From Nocardia suismassiliense (GTDB taxonomy: Bacteria; Actinomycetota; Actinomycetes; Mycobacteriales; Mycobacteriaceae), in assembly GCF_900269665.1 (NCBI RefSeq), contig NZ_LT985361.1, positions 8,786,174 through 8,850,173 on the forward strand: DNA of 64,000 nt. The letters run 5' to 3'. Every line of letters starts with the position of its first letter. Within the stretch, counting starts at the first letter, position 1. The notes under the pieces were generated by a model. That model did not search any database, was not told the origin of the DNA, and saw only the letters and a program-made list of their open reading frames with translations. The position numbers and the translations under genes were made by a program. This document shows positions 49,022-57,214 of this stretch, piece after piece.

Positions 49022-49573
49022 GTGCTGATCCGTCGCGAGCGCGCCGACGACATCGCCGAGATCGCCGCCGTCCATCGCAGCGCGTTCGGTCCGCTTCAGG
49101 CGGACGGCGACCGTACCGATGAACCGCCGACTGACGACGGTGCCGATCCCCCCGAGGTCGATCTGGTCGCCCGGCTGCGCAGCGACCCCGGCTGGATCCC
49201 GACCCTCTCGATGGTGGCGGTCGAGTACAAAACCGTCATCGGCCACGTCTGCCTCACCAGGGCCGCCGTCGGCCCCTTCCCTGTGCTCGCGCTGGGTCCG
49301 ATCGGTGTCGTCGCCGAACACCAGCACAGCGGTGTCGGCTCCGCGCTCATGCACGCGGCCCTCGGCGCCGCCGACGCCCTCGACGAACCACTGGTCTGCC
49401 TGCTCGGTCACCTCGACTACTACCCGCAATTCGGCTTCGTCCCGGCCGCGCGCCTCGGCATCACCCCCGACGTCCCCGCCTGGATATCGCACTTCCAGGT
49501 CCGCCCGCTCAGCGCCTACGACCCTCGCATCACGGGCGAATTCCACTATCCCGAACCGTTTTACGATCTCTGA
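49022..49573 (+). CDS. GNAT family N-acetyltransferase (YhbS-like)
   Basis: 183 residues from a GTG at 49022. GNAT motif A: LGPIGVVAEHQHSGVGSALMHAAL with the acetyl-CoA pyrophosphate loop Q-H-S-G-V-G-S-A. YhbS-like C-terminal LLGHLDYYPQFGFVPAARLGI. Soluble. Substrate unknown. The gap behind it (48866-49021) shows no hairpin. Confidence 0.88.
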   Translation: MLIRRERADDIAEIAAVHRSAFGPLQADGDRTDEPPTDDGADPPEVDLVARLRSDPGWIPTLSMVAVEYKTVIGHVCLTRAAVGPFPVLALGPIGVVAEHQHSGVGSALMHAALGAADALDEPLVCLLGHLDYYPQFGFVPAARLGITPDVPAWISHFQVRPLSAYDPRITGEFHYPEPFYDL

Positions 49574-49642
49574 CCGCTCCCCTGTCGCATCCCAGCAAAC
49601 CTCCTGCTCTCCTTTCCACGCTGACCTGGAAGGATGAGCGGC

Positions 49643-50533
49643 ATGAGTTCCGCTCCACCCGCCCTGGACGATCGACGCTTCGTGCTGACGCTCGGCTGCC
49701 CCGACCGTCCCGGCATCATCGCCCGGATCACCTCGTTCATCGCCGAGTTCGGCGGGTCGATCGTGGAGGCGGGCTATCACTCCGACACCGACAACGGCTG
49801 GTTCTTCACCCGGCAGGCGATCAAGGCCGCGACGGTGCCGTTCGGTCTCGCGGAACTGCGCGACCGATTCGCGGGCGTGGCCGCCGAGCTGGGGCCGGAG
49901 ACGGAGTGGCAGCTACTCGACTCCGGTGCACGGCGCAGAGCGGTGCTGCTGGTCAGCAAGGATGGGCACTGCCTGCACGACCTGCTAGGGCGCGCCGCCA
50001 GCGGTGAGTTGCCCGCGACGATCGAGGCGGTGATCGGTAATCACCCCGATCTGGCCGAGATGTGCGACGCCCACGGGGTGAAGTTCCATCACGTGCCGTT
50101 TCCGAAGGACCCGGCCGACCGTGGGCCCGCCTTCGCCGAACTACAGGCGCTGGTCGACTCGCACCACCCGGACGCGGTGGTGCTCGCCCGTTTCATGCAG
50201 GTGCTGCCGCCGGAACTGTGCGCGCACTGGGCAGGGCGGGCGATCAATATCCACCACAGCTTCCTGCCCTCGTTCGTCGGCGCCCGCCCGTACCACCAGG
50301 CGTTCGCGCGCGGGGTGAAGCTGATCGGCGCCACCTGCCATTACGTCACCGCGGAGCTGGACGCGGGCCCGATCATCGAGCAGGACGTGAGCCGCATCGA
50401 CCACGCCGACGACGTGCGCGACATGGTCCGGCAGGGCCGCGACATCGAACGTGTCGTGCTCGCGCGTGGCCTGCGCTGGCATCTGGAGGGCCGGGTGCTC
50501 GTGCACGGCCGTCGCACGGTCGTATTCACCTGA
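49643..50533 (+). CDS. purU: Formyltetrahydrofolate deformylase
   Basis: Hydrolyses 10-formyl-THF to formate and THF, balancing one-carbon units. 296 residues from the second ATG (49643), which has GGAAGG nine bases upstream; the ATG at 49634 is only one base from it. N-terminal ACT domain (FVLTLGCPDRPGIIARITSFI) and formyltransferase domain with Asn-His-Asp triad regions NIHHSFLPSFVGARPYHQAF and HYVTAELDAGPIIEQD. Confidence 0.96.
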   Translation: MSSAPPALDDRRFVLTLGCPDRPGIIARITSFIAEFGGSIVEAGYHSDTDNGWFFTRQAIKAATVPFGLAELRDRFAGVAAELGPETEWQLLDSGARRRAVLLVSKDGHCLHDLLGRAASGELPATIEAVIGNHPDLAEMCDAHGVKFHHVPFPKDPADRGPAFAELQALVDSHHPDAVVLARFMQVLPPELCAHWAGRAINIHHSFLPSFVGARPYHQAFARGVKLIGATCHYVTAELDAGPIIEQDVSRIDHADDVRDMVRQGRDIERVVLARGLRWHLEGRVLVHGRRTVVFT

Positions 50534-50551
50534 CCGGGCGCAGCTGGGGAA

Positions 50552-51592
50552 TCAGCCCGCGATCTCCGCGCGGCGCGGGCGCACCGATTCGAGGACGCGC
50601 GCCAATTCCTCGTTGAACTGCTCGTAGGCCTCGGTATTGCCGAGGTGTCCGGTCGGCAGCTCGGTGAAGCGCGCGAGATGGCCCGTCTCCCTGAGCATTT
50701 CCGCGATCCGCTCGGAATGCACCACGGGCGTCATGTCATCGAACGATCCGGCGATCACCGTGGTGGGCACCACCAGGTTCCGCGCACCCTCACCGACATT
50801 CATATCGGCGAGCAGCCTGCCGAACCTGGCCCGCACCATGGCCGGACACGACCGCACGATGGCCATGCTGAAGTCGAGCAGGTCGCCCTTGGCCTTGGTG
50901 GTCATGATCGACCGCGCGAACAGCCACCGCACCGGCGCGATCGGCGGGAAGACGAGCGGGGCGCCGAGCCCGAGGCGGCCGAACAGGAACGGCAGCGGCA
51001 CCTTCAGCTCCAGCAGCCGCATCGGCCGGTTCAGCAGCGGCACCACGGTGGTCTCGAAGACGAGCCGATCGGCCGCGGTATTGGTGAGCAGCACAGCGAG
51101 CGCCTGCTCGGCGACCTGTTCGGGATAGCGCGCGGCCCACGCCTGCAGCGTCATGCCGCCGAGGCTGTGGCCGACCAGCACGGCCCGCTGGCCCGGCCGC
51201 AGCGCCGCGGTGAGCACGGCATCCAGGTCGTCGGCGAGCAGCTCCATGCTCAGCATGCTGGTGCCGTATTCGCTCTCGCCGTGGCCGCGCTGATCGTAGG
51301 CGACCACGCGGTACTCGCCGGCGAAGGCGTTGATCTGGGCGTTCCAGTATTCGATGCAGCAGGTCCAGCCGTGCACCAGCACGATCACCGGGCGGTCGGC
51401 GGGGCCGTAGGAGTGGACGCGGAGCCGGACACCGTCGCGGGTGGTCACCGGGATCACCTCGGGCACGACGGTGGGCGGGTTGAACGCCGTGGTCGCGTAG
51501 GTACGGGACCGCAGGTTCGCGCGGTGTGCGTCGAGCAACCCCCGAAGCTGACCCGGGAAGTTCACCAACGCAGTCGGCAGCTTGGCACGCAT
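50552..51592 (-). CDS. Alpha/beta hydrolase
   Basis: 346 residues. Oxyanion VIVLVHGWTCCIEYWN; Ser in LVGHSLGGMTLQAW; Asp in GSFDDMTPV; His in LPTGHLGNTE. About 45 residues lead into the fold. Other than the fold, no substrate is evident. The promoter region carries a palindrome (51609-51629) and GTGCTAGCAC (51651-51660), shared with two other genes. Converges with purU. Confidence 0.9.
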   Translation of the reverse strand: MRAKLPTALVNFPGQLRGLLDAHRANLRSRTYATTAFNPPTVVPEVIPVTTRDGVRLRVHSYGPADRPVIVLVHGWTCCIEYWNAQINAFAGEYRVVAYDQRGHGESEYGTSMLSMELLADDLDAVLTAALRPGQRAVLVGHSLGGMTLQAWAARYPEQVAEQALAVLLTNTAADRLVFETTVVPLLNRPMRLLELKVPLPFLFGRLGLGAPLVFPPIAPVRWLFARSIMTTKAKGDLLDFSMAIVRSCPAMVRARFGRLLADMNVGEGARNLVVPTTVIAGSFDDMTPVVHSERIAEMLRETGHLARFTELPTGHLGNTEAYEQFNEELARVLESVRPRRAEIAG

Positions 51593-51608
51593 CGGACACT
51601 CCTTTGTG

Positions 51609-51629
51609 TTACTGCTCGATACAGTAACT
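51609..51629. promoter_or_regulatory. Inverted repeat GTTACTG-N7-CAGTAAC
   Basis: Perfect seven-base arms 16 bases before the hydrolase start at 51592, likely an operator or part of the ribosome-binding leader. It is independent of the GTGCTAGCAC element just upstream. Confidence 0.45.
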
Positions 51630-51642
51630 CCGATTCGTGCCG

Positions 51643-51660
51643 CTAGCTAGTGCTAGCACC
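51643..51660. promoter_or_regulatory. GTGCTAGCAC palindrome (site A)
   Basis: GCTAGC (51643-51648) and the perfect 10-base palindrome GTGCTAGCAC (51651-51660), 50-70 bases upstream of the hydrolase start. The same core recurs at 53321-53357 and 55623-55645. Confidence 0.55.
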
Positions 51661-51685
51661 GCAAAAGTTATCGAGTATTCGTCGA

Positions 51686-51976
51686 TTACCAGCGTGGCCC
51701 CCGCTGCACCTCGTCCACCTTCGGCCGAACATCGGCCAGGTAGATGCCGGTGGCGATGATGGCGATGAAGGAGAGCAGCCCGAGACCCGCGGGCGAGAGC
51801 AGAAGCAGCAGCACCGCGACCCCGAGGATCGCCAGCCAGATCGGCTTGGTCAGTTTGTCCACCGCGGTAAACGCGTCCGGACGCTGCCGCACGGCATGAA
51901 TCAGCGCAAAGATCGTCGCGCCTAGCGCCGCCAGCCACAGCACGAGCAGGATCATCCCGGTCAATCCGTGCACCAT
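51686..51976 (-). CDS. DUF2516 family membrane protein (Rv0476-like)
   Basis: 96 residues from the ATG at 51976, chosen for GAGG five bases upstream; ATGs at 51991 and 51994 are alternatives. Three hydrophobic segments: GMILLVLWLAALGATIFALIHAV, PIWLAILGVAVLLLLLSPAG and LLSFIAIIATGIYLADV. DUF2516. Equivalent of Rv0476, downstream of hbhA. Function unknown. Confidence 0.85.
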   Translation of the reverse strand: MVHGLTGMILLVLWLAALGATIFALIHAVRQRPDAFTAVDKLTKPIWLAILGVAVLLLLLSPAGLGLLSFIAIIATGIYLADVRPKVDEVQRGPRW

Positions 51977-51996
51977 ATTCACCTCACCCATCATAC

Positions 51997-52038
51997 GAGC
52001 AACGCCCCCGCACACCAGAGTGTGCGGGGGCGTTGCTC
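51997..52038 (-). terminator. Strong hairpin after hbhA
   Basis: Eighteen-base perfect stem (51997-52014 with 52021-52038) and six-base loop CCAGAG. Read on the minus strand it comes 68 bases after the hbhA stop and 21 bases before the DUF2516 start, so it may terminate or attenuate transcription between them. Confidence 0.7.
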
Positions 52039-52105
52039 GGTCGAACTCCAATACCCTTGCGGCCCTTACGAATCAACGCTCGGAACGCACGGTGTATCGG
52101 TCAGC

Positions 52106-52780
52106 TCATGCCTTCTTGGGCGCGGCCTTCTTCGCGGGGGCCTTCTTGGCCGGGGCGGCCTTCTTGGCGGCAGGCGCTGCGGGGGCGGCAGGCGCGGCAG
52201 GCGCACCGTTCTCCTCGGGGGCCGGGGTGGTCTCGGTGGTCACCGTGACGACCTCGGCGTCGACGACCGGCGCGGGCGCCTCGCCCTCGACCTTGGCCGG
52301 GCGGCCGAGCAGGCCGTTGACCCGGCCCAGCACGTCCTCCGCGCGGGTGGCGGCGTCCTTGTACAGCGTCTCGACGCGCTCGATCTGCTCCTCGACCAGG
52401 TGGTTGGCGCGCAGCCGCTCCACGGTCTCCTCGCCGCGCACGGCGAGATCGGCGTAGATGTCGAGCACCTGGTGGTAGTACTTGTCGGCCAGCGTGCGCA
52501 GTTCCTCGGGGGTGAACTTCTCGCGCAGCTCGGCGAGGTCCTCCGGCAGTTCCGAGGGCAGTCCGGCGAGCCGCTCGCGCAGCGTCTCGAACTGGGCCTG
52601 CACGTCGGCGGGCACGTTGGCGAAGCGCTCGCGGGCCTCGTCGACCCGGGCGGAGACGTCGGTCGAGGCGGCGCGCTCACGCACCTGGGTGACGACATCG
52701 GTCACGACGGCGTAGATGGCGTCGCCCGCACCGACGGTAGCGAGCAGCGGCTTGGTCACGGTCGGGTTCTTCTCGGTCAT
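52106..52780 (-). CDS. hbhA: Heparin-binding hemagglutinin-like protein HbhA
   Basis: Surface or envelope-associated adhesin homolog. 224 residues. N-terminal hydrophobic stretch KPLLATVGAGDAIYAVVTDVV, then a long coiled coil (about residues 35-150, for example VDEARERFANVPADVQAQFETLRERLAGLP). The tail is a Lys/Ala/Pro repeat (KKAAPAKKAPAKKAAPKK) as in mycobacterial HbhA, where it binds heparan sulfate. ATG overlaps the XRE regulator stop (ATGA). Methylation of the tail lysines in mycobacteria is known; here only inferred. Confidence 0.92.
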   Translation of the reverse strand: MTEKNPTVTKPLLATVGAGDAIYAVVTDVVTQVRERAASTDVSARVDEARERFANVPADVQAQFETLRERLAGLPSELPEDLAELREKFTPEELRTLADKYYHQVLDIYADLAVRGEETVERLRANHLVEEQIERVETLYKDAATRAEDVLGRVNGLLGRPAKVEGEAPAPVVDAEVVTVTTETTPAPEENGAPAAPAAPAAPAAKKAAPAKKAPAKKAAPKKA

Positions 52781-53280
52781 GTTTCTTCGTTCTCCTGGCG
52801 TGGCGGAGTTTCGGTTGGTGTGCGCGGAACGACGCTGTCCCCATCCCCCCCGGGCTCGTTCCCTCCGTTTTCCCGGCGAAACGATTCATAGATTTCGAGC
52901 AGCACCTGCTTTTGCCGTTCGCTGATCGACGTATCGGCGAGCAGGGCATCCCGGACCGGGCTGTGTGGCCGCTGTTCGAGATAGCCGGCCCGGACGTACA
53001 ACACCTCCGAAGACACCCGCAGTGCCTTGGCGATCTGCGCGAGTACCTCGGCGGATGGATTGCGCAATCCGCGCTCGATCTGGCTGAGGTACGGATTGCT
53101 CACTCCCGCAAGGGTGGCGAGCTGACGCAGCGAGACTTGCGCGGCCTCTCGCTGTGCCCTGATGAAGCCTCCGATGTCGTGCGCCGCGTTCACCACGCGG
53201 GCCGCTTTTTCTCCGACGCCGGCCGATTGCTCGGCCGAACTATCGGTGTACTCGGCGGAAACCTCGGGCTGGTCTGCCAT
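52777..53280 (-). CDS. XRE-family helix-turn-helix regulator (Rv0474-like)
   Basis: 167 residues; ATG at 53280 with AAGG six bases upstream. Cro/C1 helix-turn-helix at about residues 35-95 (IRAQREAAQVSLRQLATLAGVSNPYLSQIERGLRNPSAEVLAQIAKAL). It is followed by a second helical region (SISERQKQVLLEIYESFRRE) and an acidic, Pro-rich tail. Heads the hbhA operon. I recall the M. tuberculosis homolog Rv0474 as a copper-responsive autoregulator; autoregulation here through the inverted repeat upstream is inference. Confidence 0.9.
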   Translation of the reverse strand: MADQPEVSAEYTDSSAEQSAGVGEKAARVVNAAHDIGGFIRAQREAAQVSLRQLATLAGVSNPYLSQIERGLRNPSAEVLAQIAKALRVSSEVLYVRAGYLEQRPHSPVRDALLADTSISERQKQVLLEIYESFRRENGGNEPGGDGDSVVPRTPTETPPRQENEET

Positions 53281-53310
53281 CACTCACCTTCTGGCGGTTG
53301 TACGAGTTCA

Positions 53311-53357
53311 ATTCTAGGGCAGGGTGCTAACTATTGCAAGCAGTCTGCTAGCACCCT
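53311..53357 (-). promoter_or_regulatory. Promoter and inverted repeat (site B) upstream of XRE-hbhA operon
   Basis: On the minus strand TTGCAA (53334-53339), a 17-base spacer and TAGAAT (53311-53316) are a near-consensus sigma-70 promoter. AGGGTGCTA (53321-53329) and TAGCACCCT (53349-53357) are perfect inverted arms 19 bases apart: one lies in the spacer, one just upstream of the -35. A dimer or dimer pair binding both arms would block RNA polymerase. Confidence 0.7.
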
Positions 53358-53384
53358 CTCGGCAAACATTCGGCGCGCTGCTGC

Positions 53385-54719
53385 TCAGCCGCCGAACATC
53401 AACTGCGAGATCGTGTAAATCGCCAGGCCCGCAAGCGAACCGACGACCGTTCCGTTGATGCGGATGAATTGCAGATCACGCCCGACCTGCAATTCGATCT
53501 TCTTACTTGCCTCGTCCGCATCCCACCTGGCAACCGTATCGGTGACCAGGGTGCTGATCTCCCCGGCATAGTTCTCCACGAGATACCTTGCCCCCCGGTC
53601 GATCCAGCCGTCCACCTTCGCGCGCATGTCGGCGTCGTCGCGCAGCCGCTCGCCGAGTTGCTGCACGTTCTCGCCGACCTTACGCCGCAGCGTGCTGTTC
53701 GGGTCGTCGGCCGATTCCAAGATCAAACGTTTGGCCGCGCGCCAGGTCGCCTCGGCCATCCCGGTGATTTCCTCGCGGCCCATGATCTGCGCCTTGATCC
53801 GCTCGGCCTTCTTGATCATCGCGTCGTCGTGCTGCAGATCGTCGGCGAATTCCTCGAGAAAACGATTCGCCGCGAGCCGCACCTCGTGCTCGGGATTGGA
53901 CCGGACCTTCCAGGTGAACTCGACCAGTTCCCGGTAGATCCGTTCGGACAGCAGAATATTGACGAATTTCGGCGCCCACTGCGGTGCGTCGCGCAAGACG
54001 ATGCGGTCGATCGTCTCCTGCGAACCCAGCGCCCACTGGTGCGCGCGCTCGGCGAGCAGATCGATCAGCGCGAGCTGCCGGTTGTCGGCGAGCAACTCCG
54101 CGAGCACCCGGCCGATCGGCGGACCCCACAGCGGTTCGGCGATCCGCTTCACGATCGTCTGGTCGATGATCTGCTCGACGTCCTCGTCGCGCAGCGCCCC
54201 GACCACCGCGCGCAGCAGCGTGGAACTCTCCTCGGCCACCCGGGCGGCATGGCCGGGATCGGCCATCCACCGGCCCACCCGCCAGGAGATCTGTGCCGAG
54301 GTCACCTTGGCCGAAACCACCTCGGGCGCCAGGAAGTTGGTGCCGACGAAGGTGCCGAGGCTCTCGCCGAGCTGGTCCTTCTTCTTGCGGATGATCGCGG
54401 TGTGCGGGATGGGCAGGCCGAGCGGATGCCGGAACAGCGCGGTCACCGCGAACCAGTCCGCCAGCGCGCCGACCATGCCCGCCTCGGACGCGGCGCGCAC
54501 ATAGTCCACCCACCCGTCGCTGCCGCGCGATTCCAGCCAGCGACAGAACAGGTAGATCGCCGTCGCCACGGCGAGCAGTCCGGTGGCCAGTGCCTTCATC
54601 CGCCAGAGGTCGCGGCGTTTGCTTTCCTCGTCGAGGACCGCGGCGAAGCCGAACGGGGCGGCCGCCGCGGGCGCCGGGGGCGTTTCCAGGACCGCGATGT
54701 TGCCGGGAGCTTTCTCCAT
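53385..54719 (-). CDS. DUF445 family membrane-associated protein (Rv0473-like)
   Basis: 444 residues from ATG at 54719 with GGAG upstream. One helix near residue 45-60 (LATGLLAVATAIYLFC), then the DUF445 pattern GMVGALADWFAVTALFRHPLGLPIPHTAIIRKKKDQLGESLGTFVGTNFL, a long helical body, and a second helix at the end (GSLAGLAIYTISQLMFGG). Divergent from the TetR gene at 54868. Function unknown. Confidence 0.9.
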   Translation of the reverse strand: MEKAPGNIAVLETPPAPAAAAPFGFAAVLDEESKRRDLWRMKALATGLLAVATAIYLFCRWLESRGSDGWVDYVRAASEAGMVGALADWFAVTALFRHPLGLPIPHTAIIRKKKDQLGESLGTFVGTNFLAPEVVSAKVTSAQISWRVGRWMADPGHAARVAEESSTLLRAVVGALRDEDVEQIIDQTIVKRIAEPLWGPPIGRVLAELLADNRQLALIDLLAERAHQWALGSQETIDRIVLRDAPQWAPKFVNILLSERIYRELVEFTWKVRSNPEHEVRLAANRFLEEFADDLQHDDAMIKKAERIKAQIMGREEITGMAEATWRAAKRLILESADDPNSTLRRKVGENVQQLGERLRDDADMRAKVDGWIDRGARYLVENYAGEISTLVTDTVARWDADEASKKIELQVGRDLQFIRINGTVVGSLAGLAIYTISQLMFGG

Positions 54720-54867
54720 GGCTCCATTCTGCTGTGCCGGACGGCGGCCCCGCTTGAGGCGCGGAAGATGTGCAACCTGTCGCATCCCGACCCAAACGCG
54801 CATATCACCAGCGACCGGGACATAAGCTGGAGGCGAACGGAGAATCCGACTAACAAGGGAGCCCACG

Positions 54868-55605
54868 CTGTCCACCGATGACCTTGTCGACGTCGGCGAG
54901 ATCGCCGACCGACCGGCGGCGGTGCGCACCGGCCGACAGGATGGCCGCAAACGCCGATGGCGCCAGCACAAGATCGACCGCCGCGAGGAACTCGTCGACG
55001 GCACTCTTGCCGCTGTTCGAGCACGCGGCTCCAATGCCGGTATGGACGAGATCGCCGCCGAGATCGGCGTCTCCAAAACCGTCCTGTACCGGTACTTCTC
55101 CGATAAGAACGACCTGGTCCACGCGACCATGCAGCGGTTCATCGAGACCACTCTGATGCCACGGGTCTACGGCGCGATCAGCCTCGACGCGGACGAATAT
55201 CAGCTGGTCCGTTCGGCCCTTGGCGAGTACGTCGGCACGGTCGACGAGGACCCCGAGGTCTATCGGTTCATCATGGGCAACGGCTCGGCCGATCAGTCCT
55301 CGCTCGCCGAATTCGAGAAACTCTTCGCCGAGGTGGTCGCCGCGGTGATCATCGACCGCGCGACCGCGAAGGGCATCCAGACCGAGGGCGCGATGCTCTG
55401 GTCCTACGTGCTGGTCGGTGGCATCCAGCTGGCAACGCACTGGTGGACCACGAACAAGACGATGTCGCGCGAACAGGTGATCGACTACCTGACCATGATG
55501 GCCTGGAGCGCGATCGACGGGATGGCGCGTGCCAACGGCTCGCGCGAGGTGTTCAACGCGCAACCGCACGTGCTCCCGACACCCGGTGCGAACTCGGCGA
55601 ACTGA
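54868..55605 (+). CDS. TetR-family regulator, probable MadR (Rv0472c-like), possible CTG start
   Basis: 245 residues if the start is CTG at 54868, which has GGGAG six bases upstream. The first ordinary start is a GTG at 54922 (227 residues) with no ribosome-binding site. The leader peptide region reads STDDLVDVGEIADRPAAV. TetR helix-turn-helix: MDEIAAEIGVSKTVLYRYFSDKNDLVHATMQ, after a basic head RKRRWRQHKIDRR. The position next to DUF445/XRE/hbhA identifies it with Rv0472c, described as MadR, an acyl-CoA-responsive regulator of desaturases. Function here is by synteny. Confidence 0.85.
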   Translation: MSTDDLVDVGEIADRPAAVRTGRQDGRKRRWRQHKIDRREELVDGTLAAVRARGSNAGMDEIAAEIGVSKTVLYRYFSDKNDLVHATMQRFIETTLMPRVYGAISLDADEYQLVRSALGEYVGTVDEDPEVYRFIMGNGSADQSSLAEFEKLFAEVVAAVIIDRATAKGIQTEGAMLWSYVLVGGIQLATHWWTTNKTMSREQVIDYLTMMAWSAIDGMARANGSREVFNAQPHVLPTPGANSAN

Positions 55606-55622
55606 TCAATCGCCCGACTTCC

Positions 55623-55645
55623 GGGGTGCTAGCTGGGGTGCTAGC
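55623..55645 (+). promoter_or_regulatory. Direct repeat GGGGTGCTAGC x2 (site C)
   Basis: GGGGTGCTAGC at 55623-55633 and 55635-55645, a 12-base period, between the TetR stop and the ABC1-kinase gene, 115-137 bases before its ATG. Same core as sites A and B but as a direct rather than an inverted repeat. Confidence 0.6.
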
Positions 55646-55759
55646 AAAAGTGTGACGACGGGCTCGACTTTGCCGCGAGGTTGGCTACTCTGAACCCGAG
55701 CGGTGCGCCCAGTGGGCCACGTCACCGCCCCGCGCACTGGCACCAATGGAGGTACCTCG

Positions 55760-57196
55760 ATGGCGAAGCAAGTACCGACCTCTCGGCTTGCTCGTGGCAC
55801 CAAGCTAGGTGCCGTCGCAGCCAGCTCGGTGATTCGCACGCAACGCGCGCGGCTGTCGATGCGGGGTAGATCCGAGGCCGTGCGCGCGAAGATGGCCGAG
55901 GAGTCGATGATTCGCACCACCGAACAGGTGGTCATGGTGCTCGGCACCATGAAGGGCGTGGCCATGAAGCTCGGGCAGATGATGTCCGTGCTGGATATGG
56001 ACCTGGTGCCGGAGGCGCATCGCGAGCGGTTCCAGAAGCGGCTCGCGGTGCTGCGCAACGCCGCGCCGTCGGTGTCGTTCGAGTCGATGCGCCAGGTGAT
56101 CGAGGACGATTTCGGCCAGCCGCTGAACAAGATCTTCGCCGAGTTCGAGGCCGAGCCGATCGCGGCCGCCTCCATCGGCCAGGTCTACCGGGGCATCCTG
56201 CACGACGGCAGGCAGGTCGCGGTGAAGGTGCAGTACCCGGGCATCGACGCCGCGGTGCGCGCGGACCTGAAGAACCTGGCCATGTTCCGCCGGGTGCTGC
56301 AATCGGCGATGCCGTGGGTGACCCCGGCCGTGCTCGACGAGCTGCGGCTCAACATGGAGAGCGAACTCGACTACCAGGCCGAGGCCAACACCCAGTTACA
56401 GATCGCCGAGCTCTACGCCGGGCATCCGTTCATCGTGGTGCCCCGGTCGATGCCGGAGCTCAGCACCACGCGCGTGCTGGTCAGCGAATACGTGGCGGGC
56501 AAGGGCTTCGAGGAGATCCGCCAGCTACCGGACGCGCAGCGCGACCGGATCGGCGAGATCATCTACCGCTTCTACGTCGGTTCGCTGTTCACCTTCAACG
56601 AGTTCTGCGGCGACCCGCACCCGGGCAACGTGCTGCTCGCCGAGGACGGCAAGGTCGGCTTCCTCGACTTCGGCCTGTTCAACCGGATGGATCCCGAGCA
56701 CGTGCAGTTCGAGCTGACCTGCCTGCGCGCGGCCGCCGAGGACCGCGCCGAAGACCTGCGGGAGTTGATGATCGAGCGCGGCGTGATCGACTCGCCGGAC
56801 GAGATCGGCGCCGAGGAATGCCTGGAATACGTGCTCGCCGCCTCCGAATGGTGTCTGATCGACGAGGAATTGACGATCACCCCGGAGCTGGCCAGCGGCG
56901 CGTTCCTGCTCGCCGTCGACCCGAGGGCCAGCGAGTTCGCCGGGATGAAGCAGCAGAACCTGCCGCCGGAGCACCTGTTCTCCCGCCGGGCCGATTTCCT
57001 GACCTTCGGCATGCTCGGCCAGCTCGGCTGCACGGCGAACTGGCATCAGATCTCCCGTGAATGGCTCTACGACGAGCCCCCCGTCACCGAACTCGGCAAG
57101 GCCCATCACGCATGGCTGGCCGAGCATCCGCCGGCCGCGCCGAAGAAGCCGCGCGCCAAGGCGAAGAAAGTCCCGAAGCCCAGCTCCAATGCGTAA
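55760..57196 (+). CDS. ABC1/UbiB-family atypical protein kinase
   Basis: 478 residues from ATG with GGAGG seven bases upstream. Family motifs: KGVAMKLGQMMSV (KxGQ), AAASIGQVYRG (Ala-rich loop in place of the Gly loop), VAVKVQYPG, GDPHPGNVL and GFLDFGLF (catalytic Asp and metal DFG). Basic C-terminal tail (KKPRAKAKKVPKPSSNA). In mycobacteria the relative is Rv0647c. Probable ATPase/kinase in lipid or quinone metabolism; substrate unknown. Confidence 0.92.
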   Translation: MAKQVPTSRLARGTKLGAVAASSVIRTQRARLSMRGRSEAVRAKMAEESMIRTTEQVVMVLGTMKGVAMKLGQMMSVLDMDLVPEAHRERFQKRLAVLRNAAPSVSFESMRQVIEDDFGQPLNKIFAEFEAEPIAAASIGQVYRGILHDGRQVAVKVQYPGIDAAVRADLKNLAMFRRVLQSAMPWVTPAVLDELRLNMESELDYQAEANTQLQIAELYAGHPFIVVPRSMPELSTTRVLVSEYVAGKGFEEIRQLPDAQRDRIGEIIYRFYVGSLFTFNEFCGDPHPGNVLLAEDGKVGFLDFGLFNRMDPEHVQFELTCLRAAAEDRAEDLRELMIERGVIDSPDEIGAEECLEYVLAASEWCLIDEELTITPELASGAFLLAVDPRASEFAGMKQQNLPPEHLFSRRADFLTFGMLGQLGCTANWHQISREWLYDEPPVTELGKAHHAWLAEHPPAAPKKPRAKAKKVPKPSSNA

Positions 57197-57214
57197 CCCG
57201 CAGAACGGAAGACC

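Noticed and set aside
53469..54881. Long plus-strand open frame opposite the DUF445 gene
   Set aside because: Antisense shadow, no ribosome-binding site, and residues are biased to Arg, Gln and His.
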